Source: Tubiluchus corallicola (Eukaryota > Priapulida > Priapulimorpha > Priapulimorphida > Tubiluchidae). From it: 64,000 nucleotides of DNA. Below, piece by piece: positions 1-12,500 of this stretch (within the stretch, counting starts at the first letter, position 1; the number at the start of each line of letters is the position of its first letter). The stretch is taken from NCBI GenBank assembly GCA_030141605.1, contig JAQGDQ010000252.1, positions 248,001-312,000 of the forward strand, read 5' to 3'. The notes beneath the pieces were generated by a model. That model saw only the letters and a program-made list of their open reading frames with translations, had not been told where the DNA came from and made no database searches. Made by a program: the position numbers and the translations under genes.

Positions 1-39
1 ACGCTGGGTATATTGTGTCACTCCTTCGATTAATATTAG

Positions 40-1159
40 GTGTTCACAAACGTGGATGAATTTTGAGTATTCTGCAGTGTTTTGCGAAAATGAGCCAGTG
101 GAGCTTGATTTCACCATCATTGAAAAGTCCGGTAGTAAAAGTTGCATTAGGAATTTCTTAATGTTAGGACATGGGTCTGCATTTCTAATTAGTACCCTAT
201 ATGAAATATATTATTGGTTATTTTTAAAACTATATGCATACCACTACATTGTCAAAATATGCCTTCATTGTTGTTATTTATGTTGACTTTTGACTCTCTA
301 GATAATAAAAATGATACAGAAGACAACAGCGAAACAGAAGAATCGACAACTTCTGAAGAATCAAGTACCAGGTAAGCAGCTTAAATTATTCATTATTAGA
401 TAAATACATGTGCATGGCATAATTCTCACATGTTATACTTCCAAAACTAGTAATCTTTGGGAAATGTAAGCAGCTTAAGGAATTTTAAAAGTATGATATT
501 TGTGTATAAATACGAGGTGTTTCTTAAGTCCCTCATATTTAGAAGTTTGCTAAAATAGGAATTACAAGAGTAACCACATGGCAGTTTGGCTCCTGAGTTT
601 ACAATTCAGAAAAATTTTGGTGGCATCAAGTTGAACTTTGTAAGTCTAGCGTCATTTGTACACCTGCAAGTGAGCCCCACCTTTTTTGTAAAACATTGAG
701 CCACCTTTTTTCATATTCTTGGCTAACTGAGATTGGACAATATTTTGGGAATAACAGAAGCACCTGCATTCCTCGGCTGTTATTGTAGTGTGGAGAGTTC
801 TCACAGCTTTGTGGCATACATTCTGCATGCCAACCCATGTGATTTTACTCTTCTGTTCTAGATCAGTGTGATTGCAGAAAAAAACAGCACAAAACTTCAT
901 ATGTAGATTTCAAAAAAATGCTCGCCTTTATACTTAGTAAGAGAGCTTACCATAAGATGAAAGTTTCAGTTGATTAGTACCAAAGGAAATTGAAAATCAA
1001 ATTAGTAAACGAAATTTGAAAATTTTTTAAGAACATGTGGTTAAGGTGATGGAGTTTTTAATGTTCTCTTTCTAGCTGTGTAATTTCTCAGTTTGGGCTT
1101 TAATGATTTGCAGCAGTGACTCAGGTGATGAAAACAAAGAAAGTGAACGGACACCATAG
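40..1159 (+). CDS. 3' end of an unrecognised gene with an acidic Ser/Glu-rich C-terminus (partial)
   Basis: Three exons join in phase: about 40-131, 302-371 and 1114-1159. The gene continues off the left edge. The donors are GTAGTA and GTAAGC, the acceptors are CTAG and GCAG, and the split codons read GAT and AGC. The first exon reads ...NEPVELDFTIIEKS and may be open from base 2; its acceptor at 37-39 is a guess. The next two exons encode a hydrophilic tail rich in Asp, Glu, Ser and Thr that ends ESERTP followed by TAG at 1157-1159. Such tails are often disordered and phosphorylated, but nothing here names a family. I do not recognise the protein. The exon joins are well supported by phase; the identity is open. 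The stop codon coincides with the start of the tandem duplication at 1155. Confidence 0.6.
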
Positions 1160-2884
1160 GAGTAACTGAGAAATACCAAAAGTTTGTAATTTATACTGAA
1201 GTGTAGGTAAGCCAACTTGTTGTTTTTTGAAATAGAGAAAATTGAAATATACTGTACAATTGAAATTATACAAGTTTAGTTATTTAATTTATTTTAAAAT
1301 TCTGTACAAACAAAATAAATCAAAATATGCATACATCTTGCATGAGAAGTCTACACAGCATATTACAGCTAAATATACTTGCTATGCTACATTTACAATT
1401 TACATTATGTAAGAAACGTGACTGCTTTTTAAGAAAACATAAGACTAGGTACATAATGCAATTGTTCCAAACGAAATCTAATTCAAGGAGCTAAAATGCA
1501 ATAAAAATCAGTATTTGTCTTAAATTTAAGAGAGTGTACGCACATAAAATTATAATATCTTGAAGCTGAAATAGCATCAGGTCACTGGTACATGTAAAGA
1601 CCACATGCAGTTATTCATTTCTGGTGCAAAAAATGACCATTGCCATTAAGTGGAAAAAACCGGTCATCTTGTACTGAAAATGTTATTATAGGTGTTCTTG
1701 TTTTATCATAAAATTAGCTAATCTTAAAATACCAAATAGATTTTCTTATTTAATATGTTAATAACATAGCAACAAAGGAAGAAAATTTGAAATTTGTTCT
1801 GAAGTCTTTAGCACAAAATTTTATACAGTGGTTGTGCTAGTTTCTTTGTAATTTCTAACTAAACGTAATTAAATTACTATGTACTTGGGAAATATTTTCT
1901 GCCTAAGTAACTTTGGTTTCAAATTGTACAATAAACAAGTTTTTATACATAGACAAATTGGTGTAGCTATCATTCACACAGTTAAATTAGTAATGTTATT
2001 TAACAAGGCTTAGACAACCATAAGATGTCAATGTTGGATATCCATAGAGGAGTAACTGAGAAATACTGAAAGTTTGTAATTTATACTGAAGTGTGGGTAA
2101 GCCAACTTGTTGTTTTTAAATAGAGGAAAGAGAAATTTACTGTACTAATGAAATTATACAAGTATAGTTATTTAATTTAGTTACAAATTCTGTACAAACA
2201 AAATAAATCAAAATATGCGTACATCTTGCGTGAGACGTCTACACAGCATATTACGGCTAAATACACTTGCTAGGCTACGTTTACAATTTACATTATGTAA
2301 GAAATGTGACTGCTTTTTAAGAAAACATAGACTAGGTACATAATGCAATTGTTCCAGGAGATGTCTAATCTAAAGAGCTAAAATGTGATAATAATGAGTA
2401 TTTGTCTCTAATTTAAAGGAGTGTACGCACATAAAATTATAACATCTTGAAGCTGAAATAACACCCGTTCACTGGTACATGTAAAGACCACATGTATTTC
2501 TGGTGCAAAGAATGACCATTGCCATTAAGTTGAAAAAACTGGTCATCTTATTGTGAAAATGGCTAGATAGGTATTCTTGTTTTGTTATAAAATTAGTTAA
2601 TCTTGTAATATTAAAGAGATTTTCTTATTTAATACGTAAATTATGTAGCAGCAAAGAAAGAAAAGTTTAAAGCTGTTCTGAAGTCTTTTTCACAAAATTT
2701 TATACTATGGCTCCACTAGTTTCCTCTTAATTTCTAATTACTAGCTAATTAAATTACTACATACTTAAGAAATATTATCTATCTAAGTAACTTCAGTTTC
2801 AGATTGTACAATAAACAAGTATAGCTATCAATCACACAGCTGAATTAGCATAGCTGTTTACCGATGCTTAGCCAACTGTAGAGT
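1155..2884. repeat. Two-copy tandem duplication of about 0.89 kb in the 3' flank of the first gene
   Basis: Copy 1 covers about 1155-2030 and copy 2 about 2043-2884. Both begin at CCATAG followed by AGTAACTGAG (1161 and 2051, offset 890) and stay collinear. Shared landmarks are AGTTTGTAATTTATACTGAA, ACATTATGTAAGAAA and TGACCATTGCCATTAAG. Identity is about nine in ten by eye in the first half and lower later. Copy 2 lacks about 25 bases that copy 1 has near 1940-1965. Several differences are CG in copy 2 against CA in copy 1. Copy 1 starts within the stop codon of the preceding gene, so much of the repeat may be 3' UTR. Confidence 0.9.
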
Positions 2885-3342
2885 TGTCTTTATCTTTTAA
2901 GTTTCAATAAGTTTGTCTACTGTCCTTTTGCTAGTAATAAATGGCACATAAATCTGAAGGTAAGTCTCGAAGTTATATTCGCCATACTTTTAGTTAACTA
3001 AATTAAATTTCTTCTTAATGTTTGATGTTACGTAAATTTAGAATAATGTTACGTAAATTTAGCTTTTTATGCAAGTCTCATGATAGTCTATATCAAAACA
3101 GTACACAGTAGATTCGGAAGTTAACCATGTTTTTTTGCTAATAGCCTAGAGCTAGTCCTATGTCATCCCGTATGCTGAATTTTCATGTAGAAGCTTATAC
3201 TTACTCATGTAACTGGTAATGTGCAACACATTGGAAAAGATTGCAAGCTTCAAGTTCCATTTTTTCTTTAGCCGAATTTAAATCTTAGCACCAATAGACA
3301 AATCGAAAAGAAAAATTTAAAATAAGGTCTTAGTGATTAGCA

Positions 3343-6300
3343 TCAGTGATGACCTAATTTACTGTCTACTGCATATTTTCGTGCACGAACAACAATAAGA
3401 CCGGCAGCTATCAGAGCTAAAACCATACAGGCCATCATGCTTGCTATGGCTGCTATGAGGGTAGATCTCTGTACGCATATATCTTCTTCATTTTGTACCA
3501 CTTTGAAAACTTCTCTCTCCACAGCACCAGTGCTTTCTAGAATTAATAATTAGTAATTAACAGAGCTAATTACTATCTGTTCAAAACCTGAACCTAAATA
3601 AAATTGGAAACTAAGGTGGATGTTTTTTCTCATTATTATGTTATCATTAACATAGACAGTTTTCTTTCGAAACAAGTTCACTATAACTATTATTTATGTT
3701 AATAAATCAAGAATTTGAAACAGGACATAACTTTTTAAAGGTGGCCTAAGCAATCTGATCACAAAGGCGGTTCCTATAAGTGAGTTTAACACTTTCACTA
3801 ATAAAATATGTATGATAACAGAATGCATACCATCATAGACAATTGTCTCTACACTTGGCACCACAACAGTTATGCCTCTCATTAGCTTGTTTTCATCCAG
3901 TGTTTCTCCATCAATTCCGGTTGTCGTAGTTGCTGTGTCATTTTCGTCCCCAGTTTCACGTTTGGTTCGTCTCCTGCGGCCACTGCCAGTTTGTCGTCTC
4001 GTAGTAGCTGTAGTTTGTGTTGAATCACTTTCACACACAGGCTTAGAAAAAAGGAAAATTAGCCACAATATAATAATGTATTGACGAGTATGCAACCTTT
4101 ATATAAAAAAAGCCAATATTATTATTGTCATAGATCCTTTTCTTTATCTGGAATGTGCTGTTTTCTTATTTAGCCACACTTGATTTTGTAATTGAACTAT
4201 TTTTAACTTTTCAGACAAACTTTCTTGTATGCAAAGGGCTCTGAGTCCATTTAGGAAGAGGTATTTCTGTTTGATTATTATATTGTATGATGTAGATTAG
4301 TTATTTTCTAGCTAATTATTATTTTATTAGCTATTTTAGTATTATAGATGGTAGTGCAAATGTGTTATTCTAACTCACCGGGTAGCAATGGTTGAAACAG
4401 ACTCGACACTGGCAGACAAAGTAGACATTGTTGACATCTGGAAATTTGAAAGTTTTGAAGTGGGCATACACGAATGTTTGTCCGTTTACGAGACCGTTGT
4501 TGTGCTGACTTTGCCCTATCACTTTCTTATGTGCTGGACATCTGAAATTTAAATACAGGCTATGATTAGTATTCAATTAGTAGTTTCCAGTAATATTTTC
4601 CACCATTACTGTGTCATACATTCATTGCTGTCTTCGTCTTAACAGGTTGCTTTTATATGTTTTATTCTAACTTGTCTTTGTTTATGAATAGGTTTAAACC
4701 AAATTGTTATTCTTTAATTAATATTACATTCTCAGTATAATCTCAAACAATGTAATCTCGCAAATTTATTGCCATGTTGGTATGTTTGTTGTTTTTGTGG
4801 TTATTATATAATTATTTTCCTTGAGGGGACGCGTAAACACATACGAATTCCATTAAAACACCTCTGCTCGTTAGTGTAGATCTTTAAATCATCTCATCTT
4901 AGAGTATTATCTTTAAATCGGGTGACGCAGAACAAATATGCCGCAGTTTAGACTATAATTAATAGAACCAAGAATCCCACAAACCTAAAATTTCACAGTG
5001 TGGTAACACAGTACAGTACATTAAATTTTGGTTGTGAAAGTTACTGTTAAAGTTGCTTTAATGCGCTTATATCGAGCACTTTGTGTTGACCGCTCTTTTG
5101 TTTTTACCTTGGAATGTTTGGCGACAAAATAAAATTGACATAAAATTATCGGTGCACTCCACTGGATTTATATTTGCCAATTAAAACTAACAGGTACAAG
5201 TTTATAGCATTAGAGGTTTTTAAATTACGGTTGAAAGGCTTTTGCTTGTTATAAAGTTAAATACCAGAACAGTATGTCAACTCATTCTTAATCAAAAACA
5301 GTCACGTTGATGTGTAAAGCTCTCAACCATAAGGAAATTAACCAATAACCACTATACTTTAAAGAAGGGAGAAACTGTATCAGTTGTTGGAAGAAATGCC
5401 TTCTTCTAGTTTGTATTGAAACTGGTGGACATATTGAGCACTTGCTGCAAATTTTAACAATAGTGACCTATGAAAATTTTTTCTGTATTTATTTGTTTTA
5501 CTTGATCTAAGATTGACACAAAGTTGTTGGCATTTACACATAAGTGTATGCAACATTAGTGTAGCAAATCTCAAGCGATTCCTTTAATTTCTTCTTGTAA
5601 TGTTAGAATCGAAACTTCAATTTTTGCAACAGCTGATATAATAATGTGTTAGGACCTGCTACAACCATCAATATGACAAGCAAGCCCTGCACTCTGGAAT
5701 CTCGCACGGTGTGCCAGTGCCAAATTCTAAGAAAGAACTCTACAATTAGTTTTTGAGCCCAGAGATAGAAGAAGAAGAAGCATGGTCTCAGTCCTGTAAC
5801 AGAGAGGAAGGATAGGTGATTATGGCATCTATTTAGGAAGGCTTGTTACTTGGCTGTTTTTTCTCCCCGGTGCCTTTCCACTCAGTTAAGGCTAAGTAGG
5901 CCTAGGGAGGTGGCCAGAAATCCTGTACGAGTGACAAGTGCCTTGAAAAATTCAAATGTGAAGATAAATTTCCATCAATTTTTTCATAATTTATACACAT
6001 ACCACAAATTTGTTTCAAGTATAAACAAATTTACAAAAAGTTTTACAGATCTCAGTGATATTGCTACCAACATTGATGTAATTTTTGTCCATAACTGCGT
6101 ACCATTTCGTATCTAATTTTTTATGACATTTCTAAATACTCATAATAATAGAAATTTATAAAAGTTAAATAATTTACCCATCATCATCGACGAGAGCCAA
6201 ACGAGACATTCCCATACCATCGTGTGCATAACAGTCATAAACAGTCAGATCAAATAAACCTAAACAAAAAACAGATGCAGTACATATCCTACTCCAGCAC

Positions 6301-9300
6301 AGCATCAACTGCTTTCAGTTTGCGTCAAATTATGTAGTGTTTCTGATCGAATTGAATTTTTTTTTCTGCATTACCTGTCTGGTATCAAAATTCGTTAATT
6401 GATAATATTAAAATTTCAAAGTTATTTATTGATGATGCAAAGGTCAGATGGTAAATTCATCACGTCGCCATAATTGCGATCGAAAATTAAACTCTGTGAT
6501 CGCTAAGGGCGAGCATTCTTCACCAGAATACGAATTCATATGGAATCGAATTTGTGACTTTCGAACATGGATAAAACCAAATTTCGAGATTTCGAATCTA
6601 GATTGAATTTGAATTCAGTTTTAAATATTTTCGAATAAATTTTTGATTCCCTAATAAAAAGCAATGTTACATAGATCTTACATACTACTTGATTGCGTTC
6701 TACAGTAAAAACACAAATGTTTAGAAATTATTCACAGAAGCCACAGCTGAAATGTACTGATTGCATGATGTTGCACACATTTTAATGATAAAGAATGTAC
6801 GTAGTTATAGTGCTGAATTATCTGAATCTAAAATTTTAGATAGGAATAGGATTCGAATTAAAAAAACTTGTGCGATACTCACCCTTACTGATCGCACAAA
6901 TGATAGCAACCATTTTCTCAAAGTGCGATAATTGATTTTAATCGCATTCTTGTTCGAAGCAATCATATTAGCAATAATTTCTTCCTAGTCCTTATAGACG
7001 TTTTCAGAATTCCTACTCAGTTTTTCATTATATTTTATTGCTCTTAGTAATGAATAAATAGTTGTTAAACACTATTATATGCTGTTAGAATCACAATTGG
7101 AAAACCTACTCTATATTAAGCCCCTATACACAGTGTACAATTGCACATGCAGACACACAAGTTTGTTTTAATTTGTGAATTTAAATACATTAATTGTAAA
7201 TTATTTGATCGGGATCGTGATCGTGATTGTGATTGCAGCCAACTCTGAAAACTTTTCACAATGGTGATCACAATCAAAATTTTCTAATGAGCACAATTGG
7301 AATGGACTGCAATCTGCCACTGCTAACAAAACTTAGACAGTGGTGGATATTTTACTTTTTCATTTTTATGATAGCTAGAAACTGTGTTTATCTGAAAATT
7401 TAGCCACACACGAGCACTAAAGTATCTGAAGTCATCGTGCAATTATCAACATTTAATTGCAATCCTTTAACTGCCATGGAATGCTATGCATTCGATTGTA
7501 AACTACAAATTTGGGCTTACAAAACCGAAACCAAGTTCGTCAGAAGCTACAGTTGATGTGTTTCAAAATATAACAATGTAAGCAATGATGTAATCAGTTT
7601 AACAATAGCTGTTACCTTTATTTTCTATCCAGAATGCTAAAGTGCCAAGCTGTCCAATCTCCAATCTACTCACTCCAGAGATGGTTGGATTCTGGCCGGA
7701 TACGACCTTCATGTGGCATGGTGTGTACTCAACAGGAGCCTGGGATACTCCTACTGCATCAATCATTCTGAAAACGTTTGTAATGATTAATTCAATTCAT
7801 TCACCAAAATGTACAAGTGTCGGTGTTGCAAGCAAGTGTATACACTAAAATGTAACATCAATAAAATTGAGTTTACAATCATAAATAAATTATTTGGTAT
7901 GCAACATGTTGGTGTTGCGCTCTTGTTAGTCTGGCTGTTGGTCGGTATTCACAACAATCTGAACATCACTTACCAAAATTGAAATTACAAAATGTATTTA
8001 GAAGAATATTTGATGGGAAAGTGACTTATGTAAAGGAATACTTTTAGCAATAAATTTAGACATGAGAGATTCTGATCTTCACCCCCATTCCAGACATTTA
8101 CTATGTTCAGGCAAGTGTGAGATACAAATCGTCATGTTATGTAATAGATCTATGTGCTGCTACTTACGGCAAACTCAAATCATAGTTTAAAGTTTCGACA
8201 TTGGTTCCTCCAAATCGACACGAGACGTCGTACGCACGATCTCCCATTTCCAATATGCCCCATGCAAACTCGTTCATTACAATCACTGTATTGCTGTAAT
8301 AGGTCTGTTGGTCATAGCCCTCTCCCTGAAAGTTATAAAGCAGTGTGAATTAGGGCTAGTTGAGGTTGTGTTGAAATGTATATTTGCCAGGTCATATGCA
8401 AGAAGAGCTTTGCTAGATGAAGAAGAAGAAAGTAAAAAAAAATTGTCTTGTTCCCTATATGAAAACAAATTATCAACAAAAGTGTGTGGATGAGCATTTA
8501 CTTATATAGCCTGACATATCGGCACTTCTAAGGTTTACCTGGGTATCTGAATTTGTCCCACAACCGTCTAAAGGTAGAGAAAGAGTGATACGTCTGTTTC
8601 CTCGTCTCGGAACAGCTCGACAGTTTTCTGATTTGTACAAACCTTTAGCGTAAAGTGCACCCTCAAATGGTCTGTCAAACTGAACTACGATATTCATTGT
8701 TCCTTGGGCTAAATCACAGCTAACAGTAACATCTGAAACAATTATTAAAAAGTCAAGTGTAAATTCATACAAAGAATTACAAACAATTATCATTTAAATG
8801 ACCGTGTATGGGGGGGGGGGGAAGTACATAAAACTATTAGAAAGTCCGACTCAGAGATACAGTCACTGTTGTGGACATTGTTGGAATAGGAGGTCACATA
8901 GTGGTTATTGACTTCAATGTCAGCTTGCCCAAGGTTACACTCACAGAAAAACATAACCTGACTTTGCCTGGATTCTCCACGGGAAGACAACCTTGAAGAA
9001 AAGCTGGTAGTGTATCACATCGATATTCAATTTGCAAGATTAGTGCCTTAAGTATCAGTGGGTCACTAGCAGTTGCATGATATCTATTATTATTTCTAGA
9101 TACATCACACATGCAATAGTCATTTGCTTAAGTAATTTTCATGTACTGTCAACCAAGCAACTTATGCAAAACTAATACTATGGTACACTAAAACTACTAC
9201 AACTCTATGGACCCAAAAACGAAATTTTAATCATGTAGTTCCTTTGCTATTTGAAACTGAAAACATTTAAAGCAACTAGTATTACTACCAATTAGCTAGT

Positions 9301-9586
9301 ATTCAACAAAAATCTACGAAATTGCTGTGCCATAAATCGACTTAACTCGTCATTGTGCTTCTATGTGTCGTCTACTGACAAAACTGTAAACAGTGTGATC
9401 ATTTTGAATATGATAAGTATTGACGTGATTACCATTAACGTTGTTCATAGGAGCAGTCATAGGTAGAAATTCTTCTGCTAGCTGTGCCGGAGCTCTGGTG
9501 TATGAACCTTGTCCATAGACAAGCCCAATCTGGAAACAAAATGCCATTATAACAATATAAACAACTTTTAGTAAACAGGTAGGCAT
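3343..9586 (-). CDS. ZP-domain type I membrane protein, cuticlin-like, 454 aa
   Basis: Eight coding exons (9376-9586, 8539-8732, 8168-8325, 7616-7767, 6178-6259, 4379-4541, 3831-4041, 3343-3536) total 1365 nt, with all splice phases matching. Residues 1-25 form a hydrophobic signal peptide ending VYG before QGSY. Residues about 71-322 are a zona pellucida (ZP) domain. ZP-N opens VTVSCDLAQGTMNIVVQFDR; the ZP-C half contains the phrases YDCYAHDG, FKTFKFPD and VYFVCQCRVC, typical of invertebrate cuticlin, Dusky and Miniature proteins. A Ser/Thr-rich linker follows, with a furin-type site RRRRTKR at 342-348, then a transmembrane helix at about 416-440 and a 14-residue cytoplasmic tail. In this family furin cleavage releases the ZP module, which then polymerises into apical extracellular matrix; that role is inferred here. 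The first intron's donor (GTAGAC) is the least certain join, and a small exon missed near 8830-9000 is possible. Confidence 0.9.
6504..6887. mobile_element. hAT-like MITE inside a ZP-gene intron
   Basis: This 384-bp segment starts TAAGGGCGAGCAT and ends with the inverse of TAAGGGTGAGTAT, 11 of 13 terminal bases matching. It is flanked by GTGATCGC (6496-6503) and CTGATCGC (6888-6895), an 8-bp duplication with one mismatch. The interior is rich in TTCGAA and GAATTC words and holds no ORF. An 8-bp target duplication with short inverted ends is typical of hAT elements. A related end sits at 19526-19602. Confidence 0.7.
6888..7330. repeat. Probable further transposon-derived sequence in the same intron
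   Basis: This stretch contains the inverted words GCGATAATTGATTTTAATCG (from about 6927) and ATCGTGATTGTGATTGCAG (about 7217), followed by CCAACTCTG. The first resembles a segment near 37556 in a dynein intron. Ends and target duplication could not be fixed. It looks like decayed DNA-transposon sequence. Confidence 0.35.
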
Positions 9587-12500
9587 AATTTGTTAAACAG
9601 ATTCATGCATATCCAGCCCATTTTTAGCATCATTGCCATGTGAGGTCACGACTTTTCTGTGACCTTGACCTTTTGTGTTATTAGTATTGCAATGTGAGAG
9701 ATGCATACAGACTCTGTGACTAACATTGGCTAGTTCAACTATATATATTCTTTACGATGGCTTTCACTTTTGACCTTTCATTTCCATAATTTGTGTCAGG
9801 CAAAGTGATAAACAACTGGATACCTTAACTGTAGATCATATGCATATTAAATGCAAAAGCCCTTGTTCTAAACATAGCAGATTTACTATGAAATGGGTTA
9901 CTCAAACACATTCTAAAGTTTCAAGATGAGTTTCGCCTACGCTCCCCTCCGAAAGCACGAAATAAATGGCTTCCCGATGTCGTTTTTAAGCGCCCTTGAA
10001 GATAACGTCACATCCTGTGACGTACTGATGCAAAAATAATAACACCTTCATTGGGTGAGCTAAATGTAAACCATTGAATAAACCGTTTGTTAAATTCCTT
10101 CAGTATTAAATAGTTTGCTAGCAAATTTTAAATTACCCATCGTGAGGCTTTGATTAACAGACTATTATTCCTGCCTTAAACTAATTATGTAGCTTACGAG
10201 GAAAATAAGTTTGTGGCTCGTGGCGTGTGTTGGCGGAAGTTAAGCAATATCAACAAAAATGGTCAGTGAAAAGATATATGACCACTGAGAAGACCTCTGG
10301 GCAGTTCCGCTCACATACTACTCCCTTCGACCGGAGTGTGTTTACATTGAGTGGAATGTGGACTTAATTAGCTCTAGTGTTTTAGTATCGCGTCATAGAG
10401 GATTATATATGTAATGCAATCAACTTAGTAATGCTTCCGTCTTTCACACTATGTCCCAAAATGTTCGTTTTTAGCTTATACGCAGTAACACAGGTGTTAG
10501 CATTTTTTGCTCCGTACAGATTATTAACTTCGCAATATTTTAAGCTCGTAAAATCACGCGCTAAACTTATGCGCTCAAAAATAAAGCCAGTGTGCATATT
10601 TTATTACGAATGTTTTTTTAGTTAAAAGAGTTAATTGTACAGAAAGTTTTTGTTCCGTTTTGAGACTACAACGTAACACAGTTCTATAACCTTGAGCAAT
10701 GCCGATCAGCAAGCGAATAAAAATAGACTACTCAGTAATAAACTTGTTTATTTTTATTATTTCCAGCAATGCCGCTTGTTCGTGTGGTTTTGCGACACGA
10801 ATTTACAATTGACTATTATGCGCTATGTATTCACTGCCGTTTTTATAATTATTAAATACTTCTATATAATTTGGTCAAAGAAATATTAGCCGCCAGGTTC
10901 TAACTTCAATGGAGTGATTGTCTTCTACGCTCATTAATTTATCATTAAAGACCTAGACCGAAACCTAGAAACCGTACTGTGTGCCCATTACCTACCGTTA
11001 TTATGGTTCATATGAATATTGTACGGTTAAAACGTAGGTAACAAAAATAACCACGAGGAGGAGAGAGAGCATAGACAAATAAGACTGCATGTGGCAGCAA
11101 AGCAACAAAACTGACAGGAGAATAGGTAAATCATAAACGTGCATGATAAAACGTCTGAGTGACGGTCAGAATAATGCTTCTCTGCGTTTTTTTCTCTCTC
11201 CGACGGCGTGATTAGTACCCATTTGGCTATACGAAGCCGGTAGCATAGAACACGCGGGGGAGGGGGTACCCGCCCTTTAGTTTTATTACCAAGTGCGGTA
11301 TAATCAATCTATTAGGTAGAGCTTGCGATTAACGATCTAAAAACTTCCTAAACAAAGGAAAATAGAACAACCATTATAATATCTATTCATTTCTATGTGC
11401 ATTTAGTTTGTAACCTGTTGCTAATAATAAAGGGCTGCAAAGACATCTGCACGGGCAATTCCTATTTCTGGTCAGCATTACATTTTTTTAAGCGTTAGGC
11501 GTTCAAAATTTGAAATCGAGCTTTTAGAAATGACGTCTAGCTGGTGTTCCGCCTGTAGGTTTATTAGTAACAATTTTCACCCGGTTATTTCCATAATAGC
11601 CCAAATTTCGTTAGGTTCCTTGTAATTTCTTCCGTCTTGCTGTCAGTTGAAAAGTATAGTTGCTGACATTATAGGTAATCGTTTTAAGAAGGCACTTTAG
11701 TGTTCTTATACATCTTTTGCAATATAAAAAATATAAAACTAATATACCCAGAAATATAAAACTAAGTTCACATCACGCAGCGCGAAATAGCAGCAATCCG
11801 TTACTTTTTTCTAGTCACTTATAGTTCATGTTATATGTACCAAACAGTTATTCGGTGTTAGGTTTTTTAGATATTGTGTTTTGTAATAGAAATTGTTTAT
11901 TTTACTATTATCTTTAGGTTGTTATTGTAGCCTTTTTCCTTATGTTTGCATCCCTTGCTTTGTAAATATTTTTCAAATAGTGAAGTGTAAATGAAGAAGC
12001 TTTACTTGTGTTTTACACTGATTAGCGCGGAAGGACAAATCCTACAACGTTTTTTCAGTAGAAAGTTGACTTAGTTTCAATTTCAAATTTAAGTTACTCT
12101 TTTAATCCCCGTGTTAATCGCATTATGCCATTTATACAACTGAAAAGTCTTCTGTTTTGTGTATTTGCTTTAAGTATTATGACCGCCGTGCGCGTTCAGC
12201 GGAAAAAAGTTTAATTATGCGTGTAAATCTAGGACAGAGTAATTTGATAAAAGTTTTGATAGCAATGTATAAACGTTGCTTGCGTGGACACTGTCACTGT
12301 TTTATTTATGACATTGGCAACTTTTGATATACTACCAACTACAGCCGTTCACTTGCGTGAGTTCGTAAAAATACACGTGTATCATTATTATAGTGGGACG
12401 ACGGTTACATGCAATGTTGGCAACATATTCAGGGAAACCTTCTTTTATTAGCTGTTTTGCAAAGAATTTCAATTTGGCGGTTAAACTAATTTCTTCTGCC

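Noticed and set aside
8790-9112. Two frames upstream of ZP exon 2 that look coding
   Set aside because: Neither has splice sites in the phase needed to join exons 1 and 2, which already join in frame. A poly-G run interrupts the area. A missed small exon is not fully excluded.
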